A stretch of 64,000 nt of DNA, taken from assembly GCF_030704535.1 (NCBI RefSeq), contig NC_081818.1, positions 29,716,001 to 29,780,000 of the forward strand. Direction: 5' to 3'. The notes below the pieces were generated by a model. That model was not told where the DNA came from, did no database searches, and saw only the letters and a list, made by a program, of their open reading frames with translations. This DNA is from Vitis vinifera. Lineage: Eukaryota; Streptophyta; Magnoliopsida; Vitales; Vitaceae. Below, piece by piece: positions 24,985-38,341 of this stretch. The stretch's first letter is position 1; each line of letters begins with the position of its first letter. The position numbers and the translations under genes are program-made.

Positions 24985-27608
24985 AAAATGAGAGAGTGAT
25001 TAAGCGAAAAGGTTTTGAGTTTTATTATGCTTGAGTGAAATTTTGGCTTAGGTGGTGGTGGTGACGAAAGGTGGAAAATACCATAATGAGGTCTGTCTCT
25101 GAATTTGAAAGACATCTTAGTTTGTTTTGAGAATGATTATTAGGTTTCCCTATTTGTTCACTTCAATGACAATTTGATTTGGAATGTATCGTTTTATGAT
25201 ATATTATGCTTTGACTGCCCTTTAATCTTTATTCTTCTATTGAATTTTGGTATACATTCACCCTGAATGTCTCAAGCTGGAGGCAAATTCCCTGGTACAA
25301 TGGCCAAGAAAATTAGGCTGCTTCCATACAAGAACCTCGTTTTCTTTGTGTTCTTGCTTTTTTATTTAATTTTTCTTGTTCCATACTTTATTTCATGAGG
25401 CAGTATAGGCCATCTTGGCTCTCTCCTAAGATCTCGACTTTCTGAGTTTTTGAGCTTTGTTCCCACCACTTCAAAATGAGTTTCAGAAATTTCTTCTGTC
25501 TTGCACTGTTGGGGCTAATTTGGTAGCCTTATGGCCAGAAAAGGAAAAAGAATTTTATAATTTAAAAAACCAATGTTTTATTTATTTTTGCCTGTTTTAT
25601 ATGGAGGCTTGGAGGATGATTAGGTATAGGTATGATGGTGATAATTCTCTTACATAATGTGTACATGAGTAGTGGAAACAAATAGAGCTCTTCGGACCCT
25701 CTTGATGATGGTCTGCTGGGCCCCCAAGGGTCTAGTATTTGTAATTCACCTTCATTTTTGTTTGAATTTATTTGAGATTCTTTTGAATTACTTTTATTTT
25801 ATGCATATATATATATATAAAGAAAAATGATTTTGAAAAACCTCACTCACTTTAGCAATGGGTAAAAGGTTGGCAAGAAGGTTTTTTAAATTGGAATTTT
25901 TTTAATGATATTTTAAATTATAAAATATGTTTTTTAAATAATTTGTGAAATATGAACTTTAGATTAGGGAAGAAAATTGTCAATCTTTCATTGTTGATGA
26001 ATGATAAATTTAAAAAAAATTATATTTGATACTATTCATCCAATATATAAACCAGAAAACCAATGATTGAAGAGATGCTTTCTTGAATTCAATTAAAATA
26101 GAAGGAAATTACTTTTTTTTTTTAAAAAAAAAAAATTGAAATTATTAAGATTTGATTTAAATATAAGGAATCGACTATTTTTAAAACTACCGGGAACATT
26201 CAACTACTTCACATCATAACTAATTTTTCTAGGGCCGACATCAATATCATTCTTACTATTATTCCTGATCAGAATTGGCTTCTTGAGAATTTTCATTACA
26301 GGAGTGAAGTTTCATGGGCTCCAAATCAATCCCAGGGTTGAAATTCACTGCTTTCATACCTCCGATCTCCCACAGCCATATGTGAGAGATGGCATGAAAA
26401 CCCCAAGCATTTTATCAAGTGATACCCATTACTCTTTCCATAATGTTTTTAAAAATAGTTTTTAAGAATAATTCTTAAAAACATATCTCAATTCTTTAAA
26501 AAGCAAAATTTTATTTCAGAATTCAAATATAAAAAATAGTTTTTTAGCTTATTATTTGTGAAAGAATTATATATTTATATACAATATATACAAAAAAATT
26601 TTAGGAAATCTTCATATTTTCATTTGTTGTTATTGAGACCACTAAAAAAAAAAAACCTGAAAACAACTTAAATTATTCTAAAAAACATGTTTTTCTAACA
26701 AATTCTGAAAAATTTGTTTTCTAGTAAAAGTTTGTGAAATATGTTTTAAAGCCGGTTTGACAATATTTTTTTAAAGTGTTTTTAGTCCAAAAAATACTTT
26801 AAAAATGTTTTTCAAGATAAATAAAAAAATAGATGTTTAGTAATATTTTGAAAAATACTTTTAAAAATTCAGGAAAACATTTTAAGTGTAATTTAAAGAA
26901 GTAGTTCGGAGGTGTTTTTTTTTTTTAAACGCTTAAATTTTTTTTATATATTCCTAAAATACCATTTTCCCACATCCTTGGCTTTCTTTTCACTCTCATT
27001 TTCCTTGTCACTCTTCTCTTCTTCTTTCACTTCCCTTTTATAAAAATAATTTTTTAAGTTTTTTTTTTACAATATAAATGTTTATATAATTTTTTTTGTA
27101 ATAAAAGTTTTGTATTTATTATAATATTTTTATTTTATAATAAATGTAATTTTTAGTAATTTATTAATATCAAAAGTATTTTTGTACTTATACAATTAGA
27201 ATTACTTTTTTATATTCTCGTAAAAGCCTTTTTTTCCAAGAAATACCGTAAAAGAAAACACTGTTCGTGAAAATACTTCTGCTAGAAGCATTGCCCAACG
27301 GGCTCTTAGTACGCTCTAAAGAACAAGAAACTGTTTTACGCCTTTTCTTTTTCCCTCTGAAAATCGCTTGAATAATTGAAACAAACCATATACACAGCAA
27401 ACATGTGAGGTTGAAATATAGGAAACTGTACAGTAGACCGGAAACAGACTGCCATGACTTCATGACAGCTTTTCCGATTTGCTTCTTCGAATGGATAAAA
27501 TACAAAGAAATACATTGCATACAATTGAGTTTGATTTGAGAAGCAATTCAAAGCAGCACTTTGGAGAACAGAACAGAACATTTTCCTTCTAACACAGCAT
27601 TTTGGTTA
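24985..27608. other. intergenic region between RPL34 and the NAC gene
   Basis: The 3' flank of RPL34 is followed by AT-rich DNA. It includes one copy of a dispersed AT-rich repeat (about 26440-26750; related copies near 30470-30740 and 33480-33640). A TIR-bearing element follows at 26751-27303. The remaining sequence up to 27608 is the 3' flank of the minus-strand NAC gene. No further gene is seen. Confidence 0.5.
26751..27303. mobile_element. TIR element, probable hAT-like MITE (about 550 bp)
   Basis: The left end GCCGGTTTGACAAT and the reverse complement of the right end, GCCCGTTGGGCAAT, match at 11 of 14 positions. The right end continues into GCTTCTAGCAGAAG, a palindromic word. The interior is AT-rich and non-coding. 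I could not find a clear target-site duplication, so the superfamily is a guess. It ends about 300 bp from the stop codon of the NAC gene and may lie in or near its 3' UTR. Confidence 0.5.
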
Positions 27609-28963
27609 TTATGTATAGCCTTTGTTTGTGGAATAACTTGTGGACATCTCACTGGGACATGGAGGAGAGTCCCATGGGAGATTAAGCTTCCATGGATCAG
27701 CAACATTTGAAGGCAAGCTGAAAGGAAATCCAATAGAGCGAATGTTCCCACATGGATTATTAGCTTGTCCTGCACTTGCGCTCTTCCTGAAGCCTGTGTC
27801 TTCTTCTCCAGTGTGGATGTTTCCTTGCAGATCCTCTGGTAAACTGATTGAGAAGCCATTGAATTGCTGCTGTGGCCCTCCAAAGTCGATGCTGTCGGAG
27901 CCCAGGGGAAGATTCAAAAGCCCAGGGGACGATCCTGGAACTTCAAGAGGCAAAAACATGGAGCTGTTCTGGAGGTCTCCTGCATTTGGGATGGGGAACA
28001 TAGATGGCTTGCAGGCAGCTGGGTTAATGGCTTTGTAAGAGGGAATATCTAGAGCTGAGAAGCTAGCAGGTGAAGCCTGCTGTAAATCATTATTGCAGCA
28101 TAAGTCTATGGATGATCCATTTTCAGTTGTGCAAGAGATGTTCTCTGAACTGAACTGTGTGCAGTGGGCACCATGGGAGAGTATATCAGCTGTCATAGCT
28201 GTTGCAGGAAATGGGGGAGAGACCCAAGAGTGGGAGAGAGCCCTCTGTGCCATGGAGTTGGTTTTCTTGAAGATCCTGCAAATTGCCCATGAATCCTGTT
28301 CATTCATGGAGAGAAAAAAAAGAGAAAAAGATTCAATCCATGTTGAAAAGAAGTACAGGAAAAAAAAGGTTTGTGTAAGACTGAAAAACTTACATTTGGA
28401 GGAAGGCTTTTATCCAAGAGCTTCTTGGGTGGGGCTGAGTCTCCAAGAGAAGGAAGCCTGAACTCATGCATCATCCAGTCAGTTTTGATCCCTTTAGCAG
28501 CTCTGCCTCTGTAGAAGACGAGGGATTTCTTCAGTCCAATACACCTGGTGCCATCAGAGGAGTAGATGGGGCGGTCAGTGCCAGTGGCCTTCCAAAATCC
28601 AGCTCCAGTCACCCTGTTGGGTCTAGCACTGTTTCTGTATTTTCTGTCTCTTGGGCAGTAGAAATACCACTCCTTCTCCCCTGTGGTCGCCAGCTCTTCT
28701 TGCAGAAACCCAACAACCAAAGATTGAAACAACAGTTGAATATAAAAGGAAACCAGAAGATTTGTTTATGTTGGTATCTTACTTGGAAGATCCCATGGAT
28801 CATATTTGTAGATATCCACCTGCTTGATCAGCTCAATCGGCAGAGACCTCTGCTGAATCTTCCTCTTTAGGTAGAACCCCACAAGCTCCTCATCTGTGGG
28901 ATGAAACCTGAAGCCAGGCAGCATGACATCATCCATTTTATCAGTATCATTCCTCTCAGCCAT
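27609..28963 (-). CDS. NAC domain transcription factor, FEZ/ANAC009-like
   Basis: Plant-specific nuclear transcription factor. Three exons on the minus strand: 28963-28783, 28698-28394 and 28295-27609, giving 390 residues. The N-terminal NAC domain (about residues 14-175) shows all five subdomains. A is [19 protein letters not shown] ends in [11 protein letters not shown] includes [21 protein letters not shown] includes [20 protein letters not shown], and E is [11 protein letters not shown] at the start of exon 3. The exon boundaries, after DPWDLP and before DSWAICRIF, are the usual NAC positions. The C-terminal half is Ser/Pro-rich, the presumed activation region. The MDDV-LPGFRF start, the [17 protein letters not shown] block and FKKTN followed by RALSHSWVS resemble Arabidopsis FEZ, which controls root-cap stem-cell divisions. 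Clade assignment is from memory; a related NAC clade is possible. Confidence 0.93.
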
Positions 28964-29883
28964 TATCCCTCTTCTTCCCTGATCTCCTCAAACCCGGTTA
29001 GGAATCAGAATCAATGGACTCTCTAAACTGATATGGGAGTGAGCTTTTGGAAAACTAACACCAACCCATCAATAGAAATTACAATTCACTTGATTCAAAG
29101 CCATTATATGCCTCCTGATAAGGGGCTTGACTGCGCAGCTTGAGCCGGGTTTTATGGTGGCTGTAAGGGGGAGTGTTTATCAGCGAAGATCACGATGACT
29201 TTATGAGAGCAGGTGAAGGAAAGCTCTGTGAAGAACAGCTAGCTACAAGGGAGTGCAGTTTTCAATGGAGCTCAGGGCTGCCTGCTTCTCCTCCTCCTCC
29301 TCCTTTGGCATCCATTTGGGGTTTGTTTAAATCAAATTTAAGGACTCCAAGAGACTACAAATCAGCAGTTTTTGGGGATTTTCATTGAAAATCTATTCAC
29401 ACTTCTCACGAATACATCTCTTTTGATCTCTTCCTCAAATGAAGACAAGTCAAGTGACAAAGCTAGCTCCCATGTCATAGTTTCTTGCCCTTAAAATAAT
29501 GTTTCTTTGAATTGTTTTTTGTAACCTATGCACAGACCATTTTCCCAAGACATGGAGAAAGCTCAAATCTATATTCAATCAACGTAGAGATTCTCTGCAA
29601 ATTCCTCACAGACCCCTTTGGAGGAAAAAAGCAAAAAGAAAAAAAAAATTCAGTTTAGTATCCCTAGAATAAAAAAATGCCATTTCTATTCCATTCCTCT
29701 CAGAGCTTCTATTCCTCATTCTTTCTGTTACATATGAACACGTGACCTGTCAGAGTGGACATTTTGGACCCTCTTCAATAATCATTTGGACCCTTCAAAA
29801 GGACCCCCACAACCACCTCTCTTTCAGGGTACCCTAATGAGAGAACCCCGTATTCACATTTTGAAGAAGTAAATCATAATAAT

Positions 29884-29921
29884 TATATATATATATATAT
29901 ATATAAAGAGAGAGAGAGAGA
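29884..29921. repeat. compound (AT)n(GA)n microsatellite
   Basis: About 11 AT units run into about 8 GA units in intergenic DNA. Confidence 0.9.
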
Positions 29922-31934
29922 TTTGTCCACTTGATTGTTTTGGCAAGAAGGGTATGGGTTTATAATTTAATGATGTAACAATAAATTAAAAGGACTAATT
30001 TTTAACATCACATAATACTTTTTGGTATTTTACTAAAATACTTTATTCACTCTAAATTATATACATGTAAAATAAAAATATGATTAAGATAAAAATAATA
30101 TGATCAACAATATAAAAATACGAGCAAGATAGAAAAAGTATGACTAGGCATGATGATGAGAAAGGTTTGAATTTCAGTTGAAACCTTGAAGCTTCCATTT
30201 GCCAAAGTGCCAAGTTTAATAACCCTAACATTATTGAATTCATGTCACCAATGTCATGGTAGTTGAGATTTTTTATTTTTGATTTTTGATTTTTTCACTT
30301 CTTGGTAGGCATATTCAAATATTTCAACCTTGATTCTATCATAACATCATGAAATATGCCCTAAACACTTCAATAATTAGTATTGGTGACAAATTTAGGA
30401 TTTAAAAACTAGGATATGTCATCTAACTTTTTAGGGTAACAAGTTACCATTTAGTCATAATATTTAGGTTTTTGGGAAATCTTTTAAAAAACAATTTTTC
30501 TATACAATATACTTATATACCATATAAATGTTTTCAAAGTATTTTTCATATTTTCAATTATTATTTAATATAATATAAAAAAATAAACTAAGAACAACTC
30601 AAATTTATTTTAAAAAATAACTTATTTTTTCAATAAATTACTTTCTATTATAAACTTGTCAGTCATGTTTTCTGAATTAAAAATATTTTTTTTTAATTCA
30701 AATGTAAAACTATTTTTAAAAACAATTCAGAAATAAATCATAGTATTTTATTTTGATATCATTCGCTATCATTCTTCTTAAAGAGGAAGCATCAAAATTT
30801 TTATGATTTTGATGAAGCATGAGTCAATTCCTTAGATTTTGCAAGCATCGAACTACAAAATCCTCAAATTTCAAAATTTGGGTTTTAAGTCATAAGGATT
30901 GGGATTAGGGCTACTACTTTCTCAAAACCACGTGATATGCAAAAAGACATCACTACCCATGCCCACCATTATTTCACCCCATACAAGCCATGGCCAATTT
31001 TGTCTTTCCAAACCACTAAAATGCCCCTAAACTTTTAACTAAAAAATATATGCATCTGCATAAGTTTGCTAACCCCCATGTCTCCTTCTTTGAAAACAAG
31101 GCATTAAACCAATAATAAATGGGTGAAATTATGAGGGTCGAATCCCCAATTGGGGGACTCCAAAATTAGTGAAATTTCCCAAATGGAGGGCCCTCGTTTG
31201 AAACCCATTTTGTCTGTTGCTTGGTTGGCCTAGGGCTTTGGAGTCCATGCATCCAACACAAGTTGAGAAACTGGTCAAGTTTAAGCTTTTTCCCATATCT
31301 CTTTCTCAGTGAAAATTTCATTTTTCCAATGGTCCAAATCCTCATGAGAGTCATTGGTTAATGGTAAATGGTTCTAATTTTCAAATGGTTTTGTTAAAAT
31401 ATGCACGCAAATTCCTTTGTAGCTAAAATTTCTGTGCCCATTTTTTCCATGGAGGGTTTTGAACTTTGAAGATTTTCACAAGTTTGGAAATTTGGAAATG
31501 GTATTTAACTCGTCTCCTTTGAATTTGTGATGATGAATTCTAAGAAGGTATCTCATAAAATTTAGAGAATTATTGGAGGGTAAGCTAATTTATTCTTGAG
31601 ATACGTATGCTAAGCAACAATAAAATATTAATTTTTCTATCACCTTTAGATAAAAAAAATTCTGCTTTTTGAGAAATCAAAAATTTTTTCTTAGTTTTTT
31701 TTTCTTTTTAAATTGTAATTATTTGACTATTTTTACTAAAAAAATAAATAATTTTTAAAAAATAATATAAAAGATAAAAAAATATTACTTCTCATATAAG
31801 TTTTATTTTAATTTATGCTAAAAGTCATTTAGGACCATATTTTTACTTTATTTTGTAGTTAAAGCCAAGAGGTCATTAAAATAATCCCATTTTTATTGTA
31901 TTCTTAGTTTACGTGTGACAAGTGATTAAAAATA

Positions 31935-32194
31935 GGATTAATAGATCGGAAAAGGAATAAAACATTCTAAATTTATAAAACTAACCTCCCCTATTATTGA
32001 ACTTGAAGTAACCCATTTTTAATATAAATACATTTCAACATTTTTATTATTTATATGTATGTTTTAAAAGAAATTATTACTTTTACAAGAAAAAAAAACA
32101 TTTTTGTCAAAAATTGATATTTTTAATATTGAAAAATGGTGAAGGGTAAGTTTTCCAAAGTATGAAAGATTTCATTCCTTTAATCGGTTATCCC
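31935..32194. mobile_element. 260-bp Tourist-like MITE, copy 2
   Basis: Same family and same length as the copy at 21406-21665. It begins GGATTAATAGATCGG and the reverse complement of its right end begins GGGATAACCGATTAAAGG. Internal landmarks AACTTGAAG, TAACCCA and TTTTACAAGAAAAAA lie at matching positions. The target-site duplication is less clean here (ATA/TTA), suggesting an older insertion. Confidence 0.7.
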
Positions 32195-34450
32195 TTAAGA
32201 GTAAAATATATAAACAAATTGACGTAAATAAAAGGATTTTGTTCCTTCAATTATGTTTTTATACCCATACAATAAAGAGTGATGAAAAGAATAAAAAGAG
32301 ATGATTTTTTGTGTTATAATAAACTAAAAATAGTAATGATATAATTTAATCTCATAAATATAAATTTATTAATAGTTTACCATGTTTTTATTAACCAAAC
32401 GGGTTTAAACCGATCTAAACTTATATTTTTGATATTAGATTAGGAGCCCTTGAACGAATAAGCTATCCTTTTAAGTAACCTAGGGGTAGGTCCGGTCCCT
32501 CGACACGCTCAACAATACTAATACTTTAGAATTGATTAAGACAAAAGAAATTTTGTTTTCAAGATAGAAGTCAACAATAACATCTTCATTAATCAACAAT
32601 ATCTGATAATTAATAATTAATTAGCAATTGACATCAACTTTATATTAAACAATTACATTATACGTTGATAAATCTCGCTTTCGATGTTGCGATCTTTGAA
32701 AGCAACCCTAATCCTCCTATTTCCTTAATGATGATTTACTATTCAAACCTTATCTTATGTGAGGCCATTAGAGAAACCCCAAGTAGCTATCTTGAGCCTA
32801 TAAACATTGTTCTTAAAAATCAATCATGGGTGGGCTTTCATCTTAATTAAATCCAATACCATGAAAATTGGCTATATGGTTGAGGTCAGGGGGAGGGTGG
32901 AAATCCAAGTGAATAGTTTATTGGAAATGGGTAGGTTTCAAATTGATGGTGAGGTTTGAGATTCCAATATGGGTGTTTTTGCCCTTTGAAGCATTGAAAC
33001 AAAGAGCAAAGGACAAGACCAAAACAAACTTGAGGTCTCATTACTAATCATAATTTAATTTAATTTAATTTATTTTATTGTTGTTTTTAAGCTTTAAATT
33101 ATGTTGGTGGTGTGCTTTAATTCAGACCCCATTCAGGGGATTTTTCAAATCCAACCATGATTTGAAGAATTGACTAATTAAAATTATCAAAAGGAATCAT
33201 GATTCAGACTATTGGTATCTTAAGAGACAAGATACCATTGGTTAGAGTTTGATATCCAATTCTACTTTCCAACTTACCTTGATTCTGTTTGCATGGTCAA
33301 AAATGGTGGGGCAAAGAGAAAAAACAAAAAAGATTAATATAAAAAAATATAAAAACAATCAAATTTAAATTTATAACTTCTTTTTTTATTTATTTATAAT
33401 ATTTTCAAGATTTTTTATGATAGGAATAAGATTTCATTTGAGAAATTAAATATGAAACAACTATTTTCTCCATTCTTTTAGATAATGTAAAAGTATGCAA
33501 AACATTTTTTGTATTTTAATTATTATCAAAATATCTATTAAAAAAATCTTAAAATACCTCAAATTTATTTTAAAAAACAACTTATTTTTCAACAAATTTT
33601 CAAAAATCTATCAAATATATAATTTTTCAGTTAATCATTTTTTTTAAACAAGGGTTACAAAGATAACCCTTACTTTTCCCTCTATTTTTCCCACAGTTTC
33701 CTTTTCCTTATAGTTTTCCTTTTAAGACTGAATTCGTTCTGACCGAGTTGTTTGGAAATTGTCATTGTTTGCATCATTTAGTCCAAATGTCAGCAAAGAA
33801 TACCTTCCCCTTTTTATCTCCTTACAATATTAAATATTTTTTTTAACATGTATATTTATATTCAACTTAACTATTTTTATTTTGATTTTGAAAACCGGTT
33901 TCAAAAAATTATAAATTTTTTAAGACAGTTAGTTTTCAAAAATAGAAAATTGTTTTTGAAATCACATGGCCAAAAAGTGCTCCTATCTTCTAGGTTTTTC
34001 TCAAGCAGATGTTAATGCGAATCATCAAGAGAAAACTACATGGTAAAGTCTTTGGCTATTTGCTATGAGAAATTCAAGTAAAAACTATTGACTAATTTTA
34101 AAACCCTGAGAATGGCTGCATGAGCAGGGGGCAACAGGAATAGCTCGCCAATTCACAACTCACCTCTACAGGGAGAAGAAAATGAGCAGATTTTGGGTGA
34201 AAATGGTATAAATTATCAATACCATTTGAAATGGGCTGAAGGTTGGAAAGGTAATGCAGGGCCAGAATGGTTTTATAAATTACACCATAACTCTGTTCCC
34301 GAATCTGAATTTTCAGGTATAAGGAAAAATGCCACTCAATATAAAGCTATGCCTTAATCTTCTACCCTACAAAACTGAAACCAGTGACAAAAATGGATGG
34401 GCAACATCTTTCCTTCATTGTTCGACCTTGGTCCACCACAACTGCAAGCC

Positions 34451-35692
34451 TCAAGCAGTCACTGGCTGCTTATTAGCAAATGCTATGCCCTTCTCGATGC
34501 TGGCCTTCAACTCTGGCTTAAGAGCCTCCAAGGCCTTAGCTTCGTACTCAGTCAGTCCTTGGAGGTCAGAGGGTATCACAGCTTCAACCCCCTTTTTTCC
34601 GAGCTTAATTCTGGATGCAAAGAAAGGGAGTTCGGTCAGCTCTGACTGCACGTATGAGCATTCATACACATCTGTATCTCCGTCCAGAGCACGGAGAGAT
34701 GACTCGACAAATCTGGCAGCAGCATATGCCATAGACAGTGTTGCAGAGCCTGCACCTGCCTTTGCCTCCACAACTTCAGTCCCAGCATTCTGGATCCTTA
34801 CAGTCAACTCTTCCACTTCTTCATCAGTGAAACTCACTGACGGTTTTGTCTTTGACAGGAGTGGTAGAATAGTGATCCCAGCATGTCCGCCCACCACTGG
34901 GACATCAACATCAATGAGTTTCAGATTCTTCCTCTGTGCTACAAATGTGTTTGCCCTAACGACATCCAGAGTTGTAACACCAAATAGCTTCTTCGGATCA
35001 TAGACACCCTTCTGCTTCAGAACTTCAGCAGCAATTGGAACTGTTGAATTGACTGGGTTGCTGATGATGTGAATGAAGGCATCAGGGCAGGTATCAGCAA
35101 CAGCCTCGACCAAATCCTTCACTATGTTGGCATTGATGTTAAAGAGGTCATCACGGGTCATTCCCGGTTTTCTTGGAACCCCGGCTGGAATGACAACCAC
35201 ATCTACACCTTTCAAAGAATTGGGTAATTCAGCTGCTCCTGTGAAACCCAGAACCTGAGAGGGGGTATTGCAGTGACTCAGATCAGCTGTGACTCCTTTG
35301 ACATTTGCTATATCATACAGATGCAGAGTAGAGACCAATGGAGACATCTTGATGAGAAGTGCTAAGGGTTGACCAATCCCTCCAGCAGCTCCAAGAATGG
35401 CCACTTTGAAAGATGAAGCACGAGGCTGAAAACGAGTGATGGAGTCACTGTTTTGCTTTACAGCTTTGGGTGCAAAAGAATCTCTAAAAGCAGCAGTACT
35501 TTCCTTGCCCAAAAAAGAGGACTCGGATTCACAGCTTACAGATGTTGCTGCCTTGAGACCGCTGAAATTCCTAAGATAGTTAGGAGAGTTGAATCGCAAA
35601 CCAAATGGCTTTGATTTCGAAACCATACATGGCTTGGAGTTGCATGAAGCAGTTGATGTGGTAAAAAAATTTGCCGTTGATGTTGCTGCCAT
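34451..35692 (-). CDS. pNAD-MDH: NAD-dependent malate dehydrogenase, chloroplastic
   Basis: Interconverts malate and oxaloacetate with NAD(H) in plastids. It is an uninterrupted reading frame of 413 residues. Residues 1 to about 92 are Ser/Thr-rich and basic, as expected for a plastid transit peptide. The mature part begins near SSFKVAILG. Visible motifs are the nucleotide-binding GAAGGIG (101-107), substrate-loop arginines in [10 protein letters not shown] (171-180), SNPVNS (211-216), TTLDVVR with the catalytic Asp (243) and GGHAG with the catalytic His (270). I start at [10 protein letters not shown]; upstream in-frame codons lie beyond a splice acceptor (CTCTTATCAG, AG at 35702-35701) and are probably intronic. 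The Arabidopsis plastid NAD-MDH is about 403 residues, so this is full length. The non-plastid isoforms lack this long N-terminal extension. Confidence 0.95.
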   Translation of the reverse strand: MAATSTANFFTTSTASCNSKPCMVSKSKPFGLRFNSPNYLRNFSGLKAATSVSCESESSFLGKESTAAFRDSFAPKAVKQNSDSITRFQPRASSFKVAILGAAGGIGQPLALLIKMSPLVSTLHLYDIANVKGVTADLSHCNTPSQVLGFTGAAELPNSLKGVDVVVIPAGVPRKPGMTRDDLFNINANIVKDLVEAVADTCPDAFIHIISNPVNSTVPIAAEVLKQKGVYDPKKLFGVTTLDVVRANTFVAQRKNLKLIDVDVPVVGGHAGITILPLLSKTKPSVSFTDEEVEELTVRIQNAGTEVVEAKAGAGSATLSMAYAAARFVESSLRALDGDTDVYECSYVQSELTELPFFASRIKLGKKGVEAVIPSDLQGLTEYEAKALEALKPELKASIEKGIAFANKQPVTA

Positions 35693-37250
35693 CTTGCAAT
35701 CTGATAAGAGGCAACTTTTATTTATTAGGTGAATGAAGTAAAACACACATTTGAAGTTAAAGAAAACAGAGAAACTGGTTGGCCAATAACTTGATCTACT
35801 AGATCAATAAAATCCATAGAAAATACATTTAAAACTTCAAATATAAAGACAATGATAGCACCACACTTGCCAAAAACCTTCCAAACTTTCAAACATTTAT
35901 GTTAATATCATCCTCACAAACTACACCTAATAAACACATTTTTGTCCACAATACTATGATCCATAAGTAAATGCATCAAAATGACACCTCACTTGAGATA
36001 GTTTTGTTGTGCTCCATTGACACAAACCAATTCAGATCTTTATTGACAAGGCCATAGTTTCTCAACACTAGATATTTTTATGGCACCAAAATACAAAAAT
36101 TAGAATGCACAATAATTAAGTTGATTCAGCCAGCAGAAGAAAGCCCATTCTTGTATTTTAAAATAAATCATAGTAGTAAAGGAATGTACAGAGTCAAAAA
36201 TCTAAGAGAAACTAACAGAGTGTATGGCTATTACAGTGCACAACTAGATTTGATGCAAGCTAATGCACAATAATTAGATTCCTACTCTAACCCATACACG
36301 GATTTCTTTATTTTACACACTAGGTATTCCTGGGCTTAAATTTCTTGAGCTTTCACATTGATGCAACCCAAGGGCCATATAAGAAGCCTAAGCCCATGCC
36401 CAATACCAATCTTTGGGCAGCAACATCAAGAGTATTTGACCCACGGACAAGGACCTAAGATGCTAGGGGGCAATCGCTGCCATTAACTCGTCCAACAGAC
36501 TAGACAAAGGCACAGGAAGTTCAAAGTCCCAAGAGCTATCACTTTATACAAAAGGGAGACCTCAGAATGAATAGCTGTAACTCCATGTTTGATTTAGCAA
36601 CTTAGCACACTTAATTGTGAGCACGGGACCACTGAGAATACTCTCTGACCCTAGCAAGATGGTTATAATCACCTAGCCTAAGGTTGAGTTAAGTAGTCCT
36701 AGGAAAGTGTGGATATGAAAGGTTGCCCTTCCCACAAAAGTTATGCATCACCAGAAACCCCAGCCTTTTCTCTTGAGAGAAAAACTGATGTCTAAGTTGC
36801 TCATCAGCATGTTCATGCTGATGCTCTCCACCAGCATATTTTTTCAGGTCTGAAGCAGTCTAAAAGATTAGATGAATGAACCCATAGAGAACCCAAATTA
36901 TCAAATTCACTTTCAAACAACCTACTACATCATGTCATACATCTTAATTTTCTGCTTCTGCTTTACAAAAATTGTGCAACTTCATTGCATATGACTATCA
37001 GTCAAACAAATCATACAAAATGAAAGGCAACAAAGAGTACAGACCAGAGAGTACAACAATCATCCAGGATTGGTCAACCATTTTACACACACACACACAC
37101 ATGCACTCATATTGATAGTTTTTTTTTTTCTCTTTTGGTCCTTGTTGAAACTTGAGCCTGGAACCTTGTACATGTTCATTTGACTGAACCATGATAGCAT
37201 ATAAATTGCATTTGAATATCAATGATAGAAACATTTTGGCATCACTTTTT

Positions 37251-37462
37251 TGTTAATGTTACTGTATACAATTTAGGAAGTTATATAATTTAGGACTCTA
37301 TCAATATTAGCTGTACAGATTGACTTACCATGTATAGATGCTGAATATTAGGAATCAGTTAGACTCCGTGTATAGCATATGCTTCTGTATATAGATGGTG
37401 GCAAAGGATAATAAACAGGAGGTGAGTTCTCGGTTTCTGTGGGGTTTTCTGAGTGTTTGACA
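37251..37462 (+). repeat. left LTR of the Copia element
   Basis: 212 bp, starting TGTTAATGTTACTG and ending GTGTTTGACA. It is 96% identical to the right LTR by my count. Confidence 0.95.
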
Positions 37463-37470
37463 TGGTATCA

Positions 37471-38341
<871 letters not shown>

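Larger units (their letters stand above)
28964..34450. other. intergenic region upstream of the NAC gene and downstream of malate dehydrogenase
   Basis: The first few hundred bases are the NAC gene's leader and promoter, with a TCC-triplet run at about 29287-29304. A compound (AT)n(GA)n microsatellite follows at 29884-29921. Further on are an AT-rich dispersed repeat (about 30470-30740), a Tourist-like MITE (31935-32194) and a third dispersed repeat copy (about 33480-33640). No gene is supported; short frames near 31.2 and 32.7 kb lack any signature. Confidence 0.5.
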
